Below, piece after piece: positions 33,201-37,994 of a stretch of 64,000 nt of DNA (position 1 is its first letter; every line of letters begins with the position of its first letter). The stretch is from assembly GCA_951799405.1 (NCBI GenBank), contig OX637350.1, forward strand, positions 5,069,852 through 5,133,851, written 5' to 3'. The notes beneath the pieces are model-generated. The model was not told the DNA's origin. It made no database searches and worked only from the letters and a program-made list of their open reading frames with translations. The position numbers were made by a program, and so were the translations under genes. The DNA is from Agapetus fuscipes (Eukaryota > Arthropoda > Insecta > Trichoptera > Glossosomatidae).

Positions 33201-35120
33201 CAGGGATGTTAAATATGTTCAGATAAAGACTGACGAGGAATTCAACACACATTATGTGGAAGTTGAAGACCCAACAGCAGCTGAGATCAGTTTCTTGAAA
33301 GCATCATGTCCAGAGAAAAAGGTCATGTTTGTAGGATGCTCAAATATAGGTTAGTATCTTATTTCACCCAGATAGTAATATTTAATGTTGATTTCGTCGT
33401 TTGTTATTTGGATTCATTAGATACTTAGTCAGACTCTATGAAATGTATTATATTTTTTGTAGATTGTGGCAAACAGTCTGCTCGCGAGGTCACAGGAATT
33501 GATGGACTCAGCAAGGTGGCAGTCTATGGAGACTGGCCATGGCACGCTGTTTTGTTCAAAGAGGACTCTCATGTTTGTGACGCGACTCTCGTTGCTCCAG
33601 AATGGCTCATCACCACAGCTTCTTGTTTCCAGGTATCCAACATGCGCCATATCAATTGCTGTAAAATGATCATTTGTATCTTGTATCCGCGTTTTAGGTT
33701 GGCAATGCTCTATGGTAGCGCACATGATAATTTTGACTTGCCAAAATTATGCAGTACATCTTTCATGCACTTTCATCACTCATTGCTTATATTGTTTCTT
33801 CTTTTTGATCACATTCATGTTATTATTTTTTTACTTGGATTAATTACTTCTACCAATACTTTCCTACCTCTCTTCAATGAACGTAGGTACATATCTCGGA
33901 CTAGAGAATGTCCAACGTCTCTCTTTATAGTCACATTTTTTTCACACAGACATTCCATTGTTCACATTCCATTGTTCAATGCTGTTCTCTAAAAGTTGAA
34001 TGATTAATCCGACATTTTGTTTATTAACTTTTGCCAATTTCAGGGTCAGCCCAAAGCAGAATGGCTAGCTCGTCTTGGTAGCATCCGAATATCCAGTTCT
34101 TCACCATGGCTTCAAGAACGCCGTATTGTTGGGATGATCAAGTCACCTGTTGAGGGCAGCACCATTGTCCTCATCAAACTGGAGACCCCAGTTCGCATGT
34201 CAGACTTCGTGAGACCAGTCTGTCTTCCCGACAGTCAGGCTGCGGGACAGCTGGCCTACTGCAACACTCTTGGATGGGCCAGGAATAGGGAACAGCTGCA
34301 AAGAGTGCACATAAGGAGTATCAGCATGGAGAAGTGTGAGAATGTCAGCATCACAACAGTCAATAGCATGTGCACCGAGGCACTAAACCAGCTTGAGGAT
34401 TGTAATGTAAGTTAATGATCAATGACTCTTTTGCCTTGCTTCCAATAAGTTACAAAGTATTGCAGCAATTGACGGTAAGTATCAAACAAAATAAAACAAA
34501 TAAATGGAGCATCAAAGCCCTTTGGGGTGAGTGCGAGTTATATGAGAACTGTCAATTTTTTTGTTTTGTTATTTTGTCTCTCTTTTTTTAAAGTATGACG
34601 CTGTTGTATTGTGTCTCATTTTTCATTTTCTACTAGTTTCACTTTCTACAATTGAAATCACTTGCATTCCATGACAAGTGCATTGCTATGGAAATAAACT
34701 GACTATTACAACGATAAATATTTATTTTCTTTTGATCGATAGCCCTAATGCTCATTAACTCCGTTGCTCACTTTTGATAAAGGTCAATTGTTTGACTAAT
34801 GGCCAGAGTTTTGTAATTTCATTATCAAATAAATTCGTTGGCCAAAAAAAGAGCAGTGTTGAATAATGTTTCAATGTTATCTGTTACTTACCCAATTACT
34901 TCAAAGTGTCTGTATTTTACTTCTTACTTTTCAGGAGGAAGAGTTTGCTGGAAGTCCGTTGGTCTGCTTAGACCCCAACTTGGGTCGATGGTCTCTTTTG
35001 GGGGTCAGCAATTGGCGCATTGCGTGTTCAGCCCAAGGTCCTGTCAGACCCCGGATGTATGACAAGATAACCTCAAACGTGGAGTGGATACAAAAGATGA
35101 TCAGTGCCATCGAGACGTGA
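3068..35120 (+). CDS. Corin: Corin-like type II transmembrane serine protease homologue (pseudoprotease), 10 exons
   Basis: Exons 3068-3266, 23631-23808, 31359-31527, 31995-32439, 32558-32764, 32843-33038, 33204-33349, 33463-33632, 34044-34406 and 34935-35120 all have AG/GT borders and matching phases. Together they encode 752 residues and a stop. Domain order is a basic cytosolic tail, a transmembrane anchor (residues 46-65), a SEA-like domain (about 67-182), a Ser/Thr/Pro linker, a Frizzled domain with ten Cys (about 215-326), two LDLa modules (331-399), an SRCR domain (about 415-512) and a trypsin-like domain (about 515-748). Frizzled plus LDLa plus SRCR plus trypsin is the corin architecture. 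Vertebrate corin, which activates pro-ANP, has two Frizzled and eight LDLa modules, so this is a reduced form. The catalytic triad is replaced by Ser567, Thr610 and Ala696, so I infer a non-catalytic surface protein. More 5' exons could lie left of the window. The family call is firm; the loss of activity is inferred from residues only. Confidence 0.9.
3485..3625 (+). mobile_element. S1 SINE fragment, old
   Basis: TATGCTCTTCCTTGGGTTGC, CTATTATTGCTTGGGAAAAT and AGCGACAACCAAGCTCGC match the S1 body without its head. Immediately downstream of corin-like exon 1. Confidence 0.6.
3668..3945 (+). mobile_element. S1 SINE, diverged
   Basis: CCGTTGTCTAGTGGTGACG and GTGTGTTCGAATCCCAG mark the promoter boxes. 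It ends AGGTGTGATTTACACAAAAAC and GCTCACCAAAGAAAT, the alternative S1 3' end also seen at 8246 and 12488. Confidence 0.85.
4378..4497 (-). mobile_element. S2 SINE 5' part, reverse
   Basis: CCTTGCCGGTATTTTATTTT to CTACCAACTGAGCTATGGAC is the complement of the S2 head and early body. Confidence 0.85.
4831..5028 (+). repeat. R1 repeat
   Basis: AGGTTGGTATGAGGCTGACC, TTCACTTTGCCAATGTCACC and TTTTTATATTGTAGGTCCAC, ending near TAGATTTAGATATAGATTC. Confidence 0.88.
5035..5235. repeat. Relative of the 61338-61640 element's interior
   Basis: CACGATAATGTGATAGTTG, GACACATTGGTCCAGTAGG and ATCATTGCTCACGTG match the interior of the element at 61460-61580. The arms are not clear, so it is a diverged fragment directly after an R1 copy. 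Confidence 0.45.
5426..5943 (-). repeat. R1 repeat interrupted by S3
   Basis: ATAATCTAAATTGTAAATAT (3' end) to TGAATGTGTAGGTACTTG, then S3 (5548-5805), then ATTTTTTACAGAATGGGTGG to CGTATAAGTCAAGAA (5' end). Confidence 0.85.
5548..5805 (-). mobile_element. S3 SINE (tRNA-derived), inserted in R1
   Basis: Reverse orientation: AATGCAATTCACCAACAGCG, GTTGAACCAGGGTCAAAGTT, GGCGGGGATCGAAGCAACG (B box complement), GCCATAACACCGA (head). R1 sequence continues on both sides. Confidence 0.88.
6045..6212. mobile_element. MITE with about 45-bp terminal inverted repeats
   Basis: Left end CATTCTTAGATATTTTAGTC runs on to CGTTTTGACA. The right end is its complement, with a perfect core of GTCGTCGGTTGAGCCCACGT. 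The core includes CAATCCAAGATGGCCGCAAG, which recurs inverted at 63480-63525. About 168 bp, no gene. Confidence 0.88.
6795..7024 (+). repeat. R1 repeat, two diverged 5' fragments
   Basis: TGGCATGAAGCTGACCACCC (6797) and CATGAGACTGACCACCTATG (6920) are two R1 starts in tandem, the second followed by an S1 3' end. Confidence 0.65.
7026..7115 (+). mobile_element. S1 SINE 3' end
   Basis: CACCTCTGCAGCACTATAAC to CCCGCACAGGATTTCTT plus A10 equals the last 90 bases of the 1098 copy. It directly follows an R1 fragment. Confidence 0.85.
7150..7280 (+). mobile_element. Single-arm relic of the foldback family
   Basis: CTCCTCAGTTCATCCTCAGT, then TCTCCTGAAGACGTTAGCTA, and AACGGTTCGTGTAATATCCG correspond to the right arm at 31090-31213. 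Here the GAAA core is changed to AAAA, so the hammerhead-like motif is broken. Confidence 0.75.
8246..8535 (-). mobile_element. S1 SINE, reverse orientation
   Basis: GATTTATTTGGTGAGCGCTG, AGCTTGGTCGTCGCTGTAG and GGATGGACCTTTCAGTGACC read as the complement of S1. The tRNA-like head is at 8470-8535. Confidence 0.88.
9124..9374 (-). mobile_element. S3 SINE
   Basis: GAATGCAATTCACCAACCTA, GAAACAGGTATTAATATCAT, GGGGATCGAACCAACG and CTCGGCCATAACACCGACA. The forward head reads TATGGCCGAGGGG, a Leu/Ser-tRNA-like A box. Confidence 0.9.
9585..9720 (+). mobile_element. tRNA-like SINE head, unassigned family
   Basis: CTATGGCCCAGCGGACAAGG resembles an A box and GCCGATTCAAATCCCGACC a B box, 60 bases apart. 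The fold has a long insert, so it is not an intact tRNA gene. No second copy was seen here. Confidence 0.5.
9783..10042 (-). repeat. R1 repeat, full length
   Basis: AATCTAAATCTAAATCTAAG tail complement to ACCAACCTATAAGTCAAGGAA. Confidence 0.9.
11036..11192 (-). mobile_element. S2 SINE 3' part, reverse
   Basis: AAGCTACACATATAGTGTAA, CCCCGAAGGGGTCGCATGTG and CCAACCACTTCAGTTGAAGT are the complement of the S2 3' half. Confidence 0.9.
11203..11390 (-). repeat. R1 repeat, diverged
   Basis: CGCTAACACATGCCGCATTT, TTGCCGTCCTGTCCTCAAAC and GGGAGGTCAACTTTATACC. Follows an S2 fragment. Confidence 0.75.
12212..12370 (-). mobile_element. S2 SINE, diverged, reverse
   Basis: TACCAACCACTTCACTTGAA, AAACCTTGCCAG and AAGCATTCTACCAACTGATC. 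The hammerhead-like motif at 12375 follows directly. Confidence 0.75.
12375..12417 (+). ncRNA. Hammerhead-ribozyme-like motif next to an S2 SINE
   Basis: TGTAC, then CTGACGA, one extra T, GGAAAC-ATT-GTTTCC, GAAA, CCGG, TC and GTACA. Stems I (TGTAC/GTACA) and II (GGAAAC/GTTTCC) pair perfectly, and stem III CCGG is self-complementary as in dimer-type short hammerheads. It carries the same one-base irregularity as the copy at 31128. Confidence 0.4.
12488..12765 (-). mobile_element. S1 SINE, reverse orientation
   Basis: TGATTTATTTGGTGAGCGCT through CTGGATGGACCTTTTGATG to CACTGGACTACGGACCGGTC. Complete from 3' end to head. Confidence 0.9.
12902..13001 (+). repeat. 50-bp tandem duplication
   Basis: GTCTTTAATTCTAGAAAAGT starts both units (12902-12951, 12952-13001). 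They differ at only a few bases near TCTTGGTTGTG/TCATCGTTGTG. A simple recent duplication. Confidence 0.9.
13237..13445. mobile_element. Inverted-repeat element ending in GATGATGAGGATGC
   Basis: GATGATGAGGATGCATCCATT at the left is inverted as AATGGATGCTGCATCCTCAT at the right. The trailer GCCGGCCATGAAAGCCTAAA also occurs at 48466-48486, showing a repeat family. The middle has GACGAAACGTAG after a GTCAGT/ACTGAC stem. Confidence 0.6.
13495..13605 (-). pseudogene. LINE 3' end relic (same family as 59600)
   Basis: TGTTGCCATTCTTCTAGAGG and CTCTGCAGAGCAGTCTTCAT are the complement of the CATCTGCGGAGG...CCCTAGTGGAACGGCGGCAG stretch at 59613-59655. Confidence 0.55.
13658..13800 (+). repeat. R1 repeat, 3' part
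   Basis: TTTCAGGGAAATGCGATAGG, ACTTATGTTCATGTGAGG and CTTATACAGCATGTGTGAGC. Confidence 0.65.
14930..15060 (+). repeat. R1 repeat, 3' part
   Basis: TTATGTTCTTTTGAGATTTG, TTCACATGCGGCATGTGTAA and GTCTGTCTGTGGCAT. Confidence 0.75.
15986..16122. mobile_element. MITE with CCTGGTATTTTTAAC-type ends
   Basis: CCTGGTGTTTTCAACATTAG at the left and GCTAAAGTTAAAAATACCTGG at the right are inverted. Related half-copies are seen near 22625, 56570-56640 and 61810-61860 (CAACATTAG/ACCGGG forms). Confidence 0.6.
16640..16945 (+). pseudogene. LINE C-terminal fragment with (ATT)n tail, copy 1
   Basis: [35 protein letters not shown], then out of frame [16 protein letters not shown], then ATTATTATTATTA. The pattern GP-LFN-LP-EL...LF is the common end of several LINE clades. 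Confidence 0.7.
16952..17115 (+). repeat. R1 repeat, strongly diverged
   Basis: TTGTATGAGGCTGAATTTCT, ACTGTAAAAATTGGTACACT and GGCAGCAAGAGTTGCG follow the R1 order at low identity. Confidence 0.5.
17926..17990 (+). repeat. Pentamer TCACG repeat tract
   Basis: A run of CACGTCACGCCACGTCACG-type pentamers, about 12 units with substitutions, then TCACGTGACGTTACG. In the first long intron of the corin-like gene. Confidence 0.85.
18535..18935 (+). repeat. Diverged tandem repeat of about 150-165 bp
   Basis: Two full units and part of a third share AACGAGG, AAAGACAAGAT, TATCGTAAAATC, ATGACT, GACGAGAT, ATCGTTT and GGAAAAAAA...TTTCTGCCAA. Units begin near 18576, 18738 and 18890. Old satellite-like or duplicated element. 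Confidence 0.7.
19405..19632 (-). repeat. R1 repeat, left member of an inverted pair
   Basis: ATAATCTAAATTGCAAGGAT to GGTCAGCCTCATACCAACCT. The 5' end faces the copy at 19673. Confidence 0.88.
19673..19915 (+). repeat. R1 repeat, right member of an inverted pair
   Basis: ATTGACTTATAGGTTGGTAT to ATGCGTTTAATATTAATCTT. It can pair with 19405-19632 over about 220 bases, with a loop of roughly 40-50 bases. Confidence 0.9.
20281..20434 (+). mobile_element. S2 SINE 5' part
   Basis: CCGGTCACTAGCTCAGTCGG, CTCGGGCTCGAATCGC and GTGTCAGAAATGATTTCCGC. Truncated after TTTACTCAGCTTTCA. Confidence 0.85.
20473..20660 (-). repeat. R1 repeat, 5' truncated
   Basis: GTAATCTAATCTAATCTAAG to CCCTGAGACAGGGGTGA. 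Same subfamily as the copy at 28. Confidence 0.87.
21284..21817. mobile_element. Non-autonomous hAT-like element with 8-bp target duplication
   Basis: The 534-bp element starts CAGGCCTGGCCAACCCGCGG and ends GGGTTGGCCAGGCCTG. It is flanked by an exact 8-bp duplication, CTTTAGAG (21276-21283 and 21818-21825). Terminal CAGG/CCTG and an 8-bp duplication are hAT hallmarks. No transposase remains. The perfect duplication points to a fairly recent insertion in the first long intron of the corin-like gene. Confidence 0.9.
21906..22127 (-). mobile_element. S3 SINE, variant with different middle
   Basis: GTTGTCTTCATGCGAAAGCA and TGCATGCCACGGCATCTGTT replace the AT-rich middle of other copies; the head is CCCTCGGCTATAACACCGAC. 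It shares this middle with the 41768 copy, so two S3 subfamilies exist. Confidence 0.88.
22382..22497. mobile_element. Short MITE, copy 1 (CCTTATTCAT ends)
   Basis: Begins GGCCTTATTCATTAGATT and ends TTTTTATGAACAAGGC. It is about 85% identical to 26759-26876. Ends are inverted and AT-rich; no coding. Confidence 0.75.
23631..23808 (+). CDS. Corin: Corin-like exon 2: first half of SEA-like domain
   Basis: Acceptor TGCATTGCAG and donor GACAG|GTAACA. It enters in phase 1 (completing a Ser codon with the last base of the previous exon) and leaves in phase 2. The product includes [20 protein letters not shown], the amphipathic start of a SEA-type fold. It is GC-rich compared with the surrounding intron, and no other frame is open across it with valid splice sites. 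Confidence 0.85.
23941..24188. mobile_element. MITE with TGTTGCACCAA terminal repeats
   Basis: Left end AAGGGCATGTTGCACCAAAC and right end GTTGGTGCAACAGGCCCTTA are inverted copies of about 20 bp. About 248 bp, just downstream of the SEA exon at 23631-23808. No intact gene. Confidence 0.75.
25662..26163 (+). repeat. R1 repeat interrupted by a MITE
   Basis: GGTTGGTATGAGGCTGACCA to TGAATCTTAAATGTTA, then the 25868-26133 element, then ACTAAGATTATAGATTATTA. Confidence 0.85.
25868..26133. mobile_element. MITE inserted in an R1 repeat
   Basis: Ends carry ATATCGCACG and TAATAATAAAGAGCAATAAC and their complements (about 26090-26130). The R1 copy at 25662 resumes on the other side (ACTAAGATTATAGATTATTA), so this is a nested insertion. 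Confidence 0.75.
26549..26660 (+). mobile_element. S1 SINE 5' fragment, decayed
   Basis: TCTAGTGGTTAGAGCTTTGG, GGAGCACAAAAAATATCAG and CTCGTCGCTGGGCTGAAAA correspond to the S1 head and early body with several changes. Confidence 0.65.
26759..26876. mobile_element. Short MITE, copy 2 (CCTTATTCAT ends)
   Basis: Direct-orientation relative of 22382-22497, sharing GCTTATTAGTATGGGAA and AAAATTAAAACCTTTTTATG. Both copies lie in the corin-like gene's long introns. Confidence 0.75.
27400..27515. mobile_element. MITE relic of the 1768 family
   Basis: GGAAACTTTAACGCTCAACA and GTAAACGCTATGATTTGAGT are inverted ends, followed by CTCGGGGTATAC. In the second long intron of the corin-like gene. Confidence 0.5.
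27760..27925 (-). pseudogene. LINE 3' end relic
   Basis: CCTGCCGCCTTTCCTCAAGA, GGTGGCCGGTACTTCCAC and TCCACTTTTTTCTGTCTTGC are the complement of the LINE at 59590-59655. Confidence 0.6.
27927..28172 (+). repeat. R1 repeat, full length
   Basis: TTGACTTATAGGTTTGTATG to TTGCAACTTAGATTATAGAT. It shares TTTGTAAGTACACATTCAGC with 52933, marking a second subfamily. Confidence 0.88.
28703..28966 (-). mobile_element. S3 SINE
   Basis: GAGGAATGCAATTCACCAAC, AACAGGTATTAATATCATCA and GGGGATCGAACCAACGTTAT; head CCGGCCATAACACCGACA. In the second long intron of the corin-like gene. Confidence 0.9.
29968..30060 (-). repeat. R1 repeat, 3' part
   Basis: TAATCTAAGTTGCAAAGATA and GCGCTTACACATGCCACATG. Confidence 0.75.
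30195..30300 (+). repeat. Imperfect CATCACATGACAGT tandem tract
   Basis: Five or six degenerate units of ACATCACATGACAGTGGAGA between 30195 and 30300. Second long intron of the corin-like gene. Confidence 0.7.
30500..30690 (-). pseudogene. LINE 3' end relic
   Basis: CTGTCGCCATTCCGCTAGGG, GGTGGCCAGAGCCTCTGAAG and TTTTTTCCTATCCTGACATA match the LINE at 59580-59655 in reverse. Confidence 0.6.
30699..31273. mobile_element. Large foldback element with hammerhead-like cores
   Basis: Arms 30699-30959 and 31000-31273 are near-perfect inverted copies, with a 40-base spacer. The outer end is ATTTTGACAATT. Each arm holds a small palindrome CCTTCGAACGAAGG and a block with CTCCTGAAGACG and GACGAAACGTCGAG. 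It lies in the second long intron of the corin-like gene, 85 bases before exon 3. Confidence 0.88.
31128..31173 (+). ncRNA. Hammerhead-ribozyme-like motif in foldback right arm
   Basis: Layout: stem I GTTCTC/GAGAAT, core CTGAAGA, one extra C, stem II GTTGGC/GCTGAC, core GAAA, minimal stem III CG, then TC. This follows the order of a type I hammerhead with very short stem III, as known in Penelope-like and related retroelements. The extra base beside stem II is atypical, so activity is uncertain. The left arm carries the complementary copy. Confidence 0.4.
31359..31527 (+). CDS. Corin: Corin-like exon 3: second half of SEA-like domain
   Basis: Acceptor CTGTTTCAG and donor GTTCAG|GTAAAA; phase 2 in, phase 0 out. 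The product contains [16 protein letters not shown], which matches the central strand of SEA domains. The GSVVV-type self-cleavage motif is absent, so the stem is probably not autoproteolysed. Two N-glycosylation sequons (NSS, NLT) lie near the end. Confidence 0.87.
31995..32439 (+). CDS. Corin: Corin-like exon 4: Ser/Thr/Pro linker and Frizzled domain
   Basis: The largest exon, between acceptor TGTTTCAG and donor AAAACAG|GTATCT. It starts with a mucin-like linker (STTTPPPP) and continues with a Frizzled cysteine-rich domain. Key landmarks are [18 protein letters not shown], the [10 protein letters not shown] pair, [14 protein letters not shown] and a final NSC. All ten Cys expected of the fold are present, so the module should be structurally intact. 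In corin this region contributes to substrate or partner recognition. Confidence 0.95.
32558..32764 (+). CDS. Corin: Corin-like exon 5: two LDL-receptor class A modules
   Basis: Acceptor TTTTGCAG, donor TGCT|GTAAGA, phase 1 in and out. The second module has all six Cys and the calcium-binding [13 protein letters not shown] signature. The first has only four Cys and keeps [13 protein letters not shown], so it lacks the first disulphide pair and is degenerate in its N-terminal half. Confidence 0.93.
32843..33038 (+). CDS. Corin: Corin-like exon 6: start of SRCR domain
   Basis: Acceptor TTTTTCCAG, donor TTCAA|GTATGT, phase 1 in and phase 2 out. It encodes a short linker and then the first SRCR strands, with GKLCIGG and a second Cys in [12 protein letters not shown]. 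This matches the scavenger-receptor-like domain that precedes the protease in corin. Confidence 0.87.
33204..33349 (+). CDS. Corin: Corin-like exon 7: end of SRCR domain
   Basis: Acceptor GAATTGCAG, donor AATATAG|GTTAGT, phase 2 in and phase 1 out. It continues from the previous exon as [16 protein letters not shown] and ends with the conserved Cys in KVMFVGCSN. Confidence 0.87.
33463..33632 (+). CDS. Corin: Corin-like exon 8: start of protease domain, catalytic His lost
   Basis: Acceptor TTTTTGTAG, donor TTCCAG|GTATCC, phase 1 in and phase 0 out. It begins DCGK, the Cys that ties the protease to the stem. The usual R-IVGG activation site is replaced by [17 protein letters not shown]. The TAAHC motif reads TTASC, so catalytic His57 is Ser (residue 567). 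The fold landmarks PWHAVLF and WLITTASCF leave no doubt about the alignment. Confidence 0.92.
34044..34406 (+). CDS. Corin: Corin-like exon 9: middle of protease-like domain, catalytic Asp lost
   Basis: Acceptor CAATTTCAG, donor TGTAAT|GTAAGT, phase 0 at both ends. It includes [12 protein letters not shown] where active enzymes have NDIALIKL, so Asp102 is Thr (residue 610). The downstream VRPVCLPD and GWAR segments are typical of the S1 family. The exon ends EDCN just before the active-site serine loop. Confidence 0.93.
34935..35120 (+). CDS. Corin: Corin-like last exon: catalytic Ser replaced by Ala, C-terminus
   Basis: Acceptor ACTTTTCAG, phase 0. It begins [11 protein letters not shown] where active enzymes have GDSGGPLVC, so Ser195 is Ala (residue 696) and the oxyanion-hole Gly193 and Asp194 are also changed. 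It continues with LLGVSNW and ends in the amphipathic helix [14 protein letters not shown] before TGA. Confidence 0.92.
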   Translation, partial: EEEFAGSPLVCLDPNLGRWSLLGVSNWRIACSAQGPVRPRMYDKITSNVEWIQKMISAIET

Positions 35121-35232
35121 ACAAAAGGGAAGTAGACTATCCGAAGACACTGAGAAAAATTAGCAATATTCCACACTTATTGTATGATCCATCCATGAAC
35201 CTCCGTCCAAATTGAATATTGCACACAACAAA

Positions 35233-35238
35233 ATTAAA
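35233..35238 (+). terminator. Possible poly(A) signal of the corin-like gene (ATTAAA)
   Basis: ATTAAA lies 113 bases after the stop codon, in sequence not covered by repeats. It is the nearest variant poly(A) hexamer. AATAAA copies further on fall inside the S2 SINE at 35359 and are less likely. Only the hexamer supports this. Confidence 0.3.
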
Positions 35239-35358
35239 GATGATCTGTGGTTCATCTATGGAAGCGATGTCTTTGAATAACAATGAACCAGCAAGAAAAA
35301 AATGAGGTAATTCATCTTATAGTTTGAGATAACATAAATATTTAGGTATCATCCTTGT

Positions 35359-35692
35359 CCGGTCGATAGCTCAGTTGGTAGAGTGCTCGCATTCTACCCC
35401 GTGAGCTCGGGTTCGAATCCCACCGAAGAGGGTGTCAGAAATGATTTCCTATTTCGGTGTTTATTTCAAACCCCATAATAAAATTACCGGCAAGGTTTAC
35501 TCAGCCTTCACAAGAAATGAGTACCAGCCCCCTCGGGAGCTGGGAAAACCCCCACTTCAACTGAAGTGGTTGGCGTAAGGCCGGCCCCCTTACCTGTAAA
35601 AATAAATAGGTTCAACTCGCCACATGCGACCCCTTCGGGGATAACGCGGCAAGAAGTTACACTATATGTGTAGCTTAGTTGCGTTTTTTTTT
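35359..35692 (+). mobile_element. S2 SINE, full length
   Basis: CCGGTCGATAGCTCAGTTGG to TGTGTAGCTTAGTTGCGTT plus T/A-rich end, 334 bp. Reference copy together with 38036-38365. It lies 239 bases after the corin-like stop codon and may be transcribed in its 3' UTR. Confidence 0.93.
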
Positions 35693-35762
35693 ATCCTTCT
35701 GTATGTTTCAATCCATAAGGAGAACATCATGGTAGAGTAAAACTCCTTTTTGACGCACAAAC

Positions 35763-35900
35763 CATTCTGCCCGGATTGTCTATGGATTGCAGAACAGACC
35801 TTGTGAAAGCTTTCACACATCTCCGTATGCTACTAGACTTTGACCTGGTAATCCATAGACAAACCATAAGCAATTGGTGCAGAATGCAATCTCGTGTGAA
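35763..35900. repeat. Hairpin related to 58862-58929
   Basis: ATTCTGCCCGGATTGTCTAT and the inverted GGTAATCCATAGACAAACC, with CATTCTGC and its complement GCAGAATG further out. It lies downstream of the corin-like stop codon and may be in or after its 3' UTR. Confidence 0.6.
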
Positions 35901-36308
35901 AAGGCTGTAAGAGGAGCAATACATAGTATGAAATTTTCTCGTGTCTCTGTGGGATTTTTCTCAGTGTTTGATGAGTTGTGTTAAAAAAGTGAATTAAAAA
36001 AATGGAGAAAAGGGTGTGCCAAAACGAACAAAAGTAAAAATAATGTAAGTAACTAAATTTTAAAAAAAATATGCAACCAAAGGTTTCAAATCTAGTGACC
36101 ATTTAAAAAAAAATATTGACCCAAGAAGTCTTCCTATGATGAAGTGTTTTGAAATTTGAAAAAAACAATAATTGATATAGGATGCTTTAAGTTTAGAAAT
36201 TTATCTCAAATAATGATAAAGTTAACCATTTTAAATATTATGTGTAAATTTAAAAAATAGGGTAGTAATCTCATAATGATTTAGGTTTTAGATTAACAAT
36301 GAGGTTCA

Positions 36309-36465
36309 AACTTTTATTCTCAGCGGGCAAACGTCAGCCTAGTATGGGACTGCCGTCCTTAGCAACCAAGAACAAAGTAATGATTTGCCTTTTCCCTAGC
36401 AACTCAGCCGGGTGTCGACTTTTATTTTCGCGCCCTTTTTAATGTTCAGACCTCATTTTATTTAT
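36309..36465 (+). repeat. Repeat with GCCGTCCTTAGCAACCAA core, copy 1
   Basis: TTCTCAGCGGGCAAACGTCA, GGACTGCCGTCCTTAGCAAC and TTTTCCCTAGCAACTCAGCC. Related stretches lie at 46319-46460 (+), 26662-26740 (-), 50564-50625 (-) and, weakly, 14380-14880. Confidence 0.65.
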
Positions 36466-37994
36466 TGTAGACAGAACTGAGGTACATATATATTTTTTTT
36501 ATTTAAAAAAACTCATCTAGAATCCCAGTATTTCCTGTTTGTAAAAATTAAAAAAAAAAATTGTAAAAAGTGTAACTTGCCTTGATAGAAGAAAAATATT
36601 TTTACTTAGAATATAAAATAATAGATTTAATAAAGTATTTTTTAATTAAGAATATTTCAATTTAAAATGTAAAAATAAAATGTATCATAATCCTTATAAT
36701 TATAAGTATTGTGTATTTATAATGGCTGTTTTTATAAATAATATAAAAATTTTGAATGTTTCAAATGGTTTTATTTATTTTTAATACATTTCTTTACTTT
36801 ACAGAGCAAAATTAGAGATGATAATATATAATAATAAAATTTAAATTCCTACATATTTAAATAGAAAAATATTCTCATTCATAATAACTTTAATTTAATA
36901 ACATTTAATTGGAAGAATACACTGGAAATTTAAAGTATAAATTAATTATTCAAAATATTATAAAAAATATAAAAAGTAGATTTTATAAACATTTGGATAC
37001 AACGAAATACTTGTATGGGAAAGTAATTTAGATTATTGAGTAAAAAATATTTTTTTTAATTATGAATATACAATTGATTAAATATTTAATTTTGAAAAAT
37101 AGGTGAGCATCTAAAATTTTAAGTTTTCCTACATTTCAACAATCAAATAGTATTCAAAAAAATAACTAATTAAAATATTAAAAAAAAGTCTACTTATATA
37201 TAAAATATTGATTGTTTTTATTCAATTAAGAAACTGTCTCAATTTTTCTTAAATGCCGCATCAAAATTTATTTCATTTACACCTCAAAATATTAACTTTC
37301 TCTTTTGCCTTTGCTGCACCTTCTAAAGTGTGAAGGAACCCAAGCTTGCTCAATTTAAGATTTCCCCTCTTTTAAAAAAAAAAAACTCATGAAATTACGA
37401 AACTTAGTTTGACTATGTGAGCTTTAATATTTCTTTATGAAAAAAAATATATTATGGAAAAAAAATCTTGATATTTAATCTGATTGTCATATATTCTCAT
37501 ACAAATTTTTACTAAATACATAGATTTACGAGTATATACATTAAAAGGATAGCATTTTCTAAAACTAGTACATTTAATTTAAAATTGATAATAAAAAACA
37601 AATTGTAGTAAGTCTGGCTTTAAATCAGCAATTTTTTTTTTTCAAAATTTTCCCTCGAGTACTAATTTACAAAATTTAATGGAAATGACCAATCTTAATT
37701 GTGTTAAAATAATTCGGTTTATTCGTTGTCTTGAATGGTTACCCCAATGAAAAATTCAAGTCAAAGATAAAGGATTAATTTTGTTATATAATAATAATAA
37801 TTTATTCATAAAACTGTTTTACAGAAGATTAACATAGGGTGCAGTTTTTTAACTTAAGTAAAAAATGATATTTTACTTATTATGAGTAATATTGCTTTCA
37901 CAAATGAAAAACAAAAATACATACATAAATTTACTTCTAAATTCATCCACAACTATTAAATTTCATAAAATATATGATAATAATAATATTACGA

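Noticed and set aside
35359..35440. tRNA gene (A and B boxes present), also at 1100, 2340, 20281, 38036 and similar
   Set aside because: These are heads of repeated SINEs with bodies and tails. The anticodon arms and acceptor stems do not close as real tRNAs.
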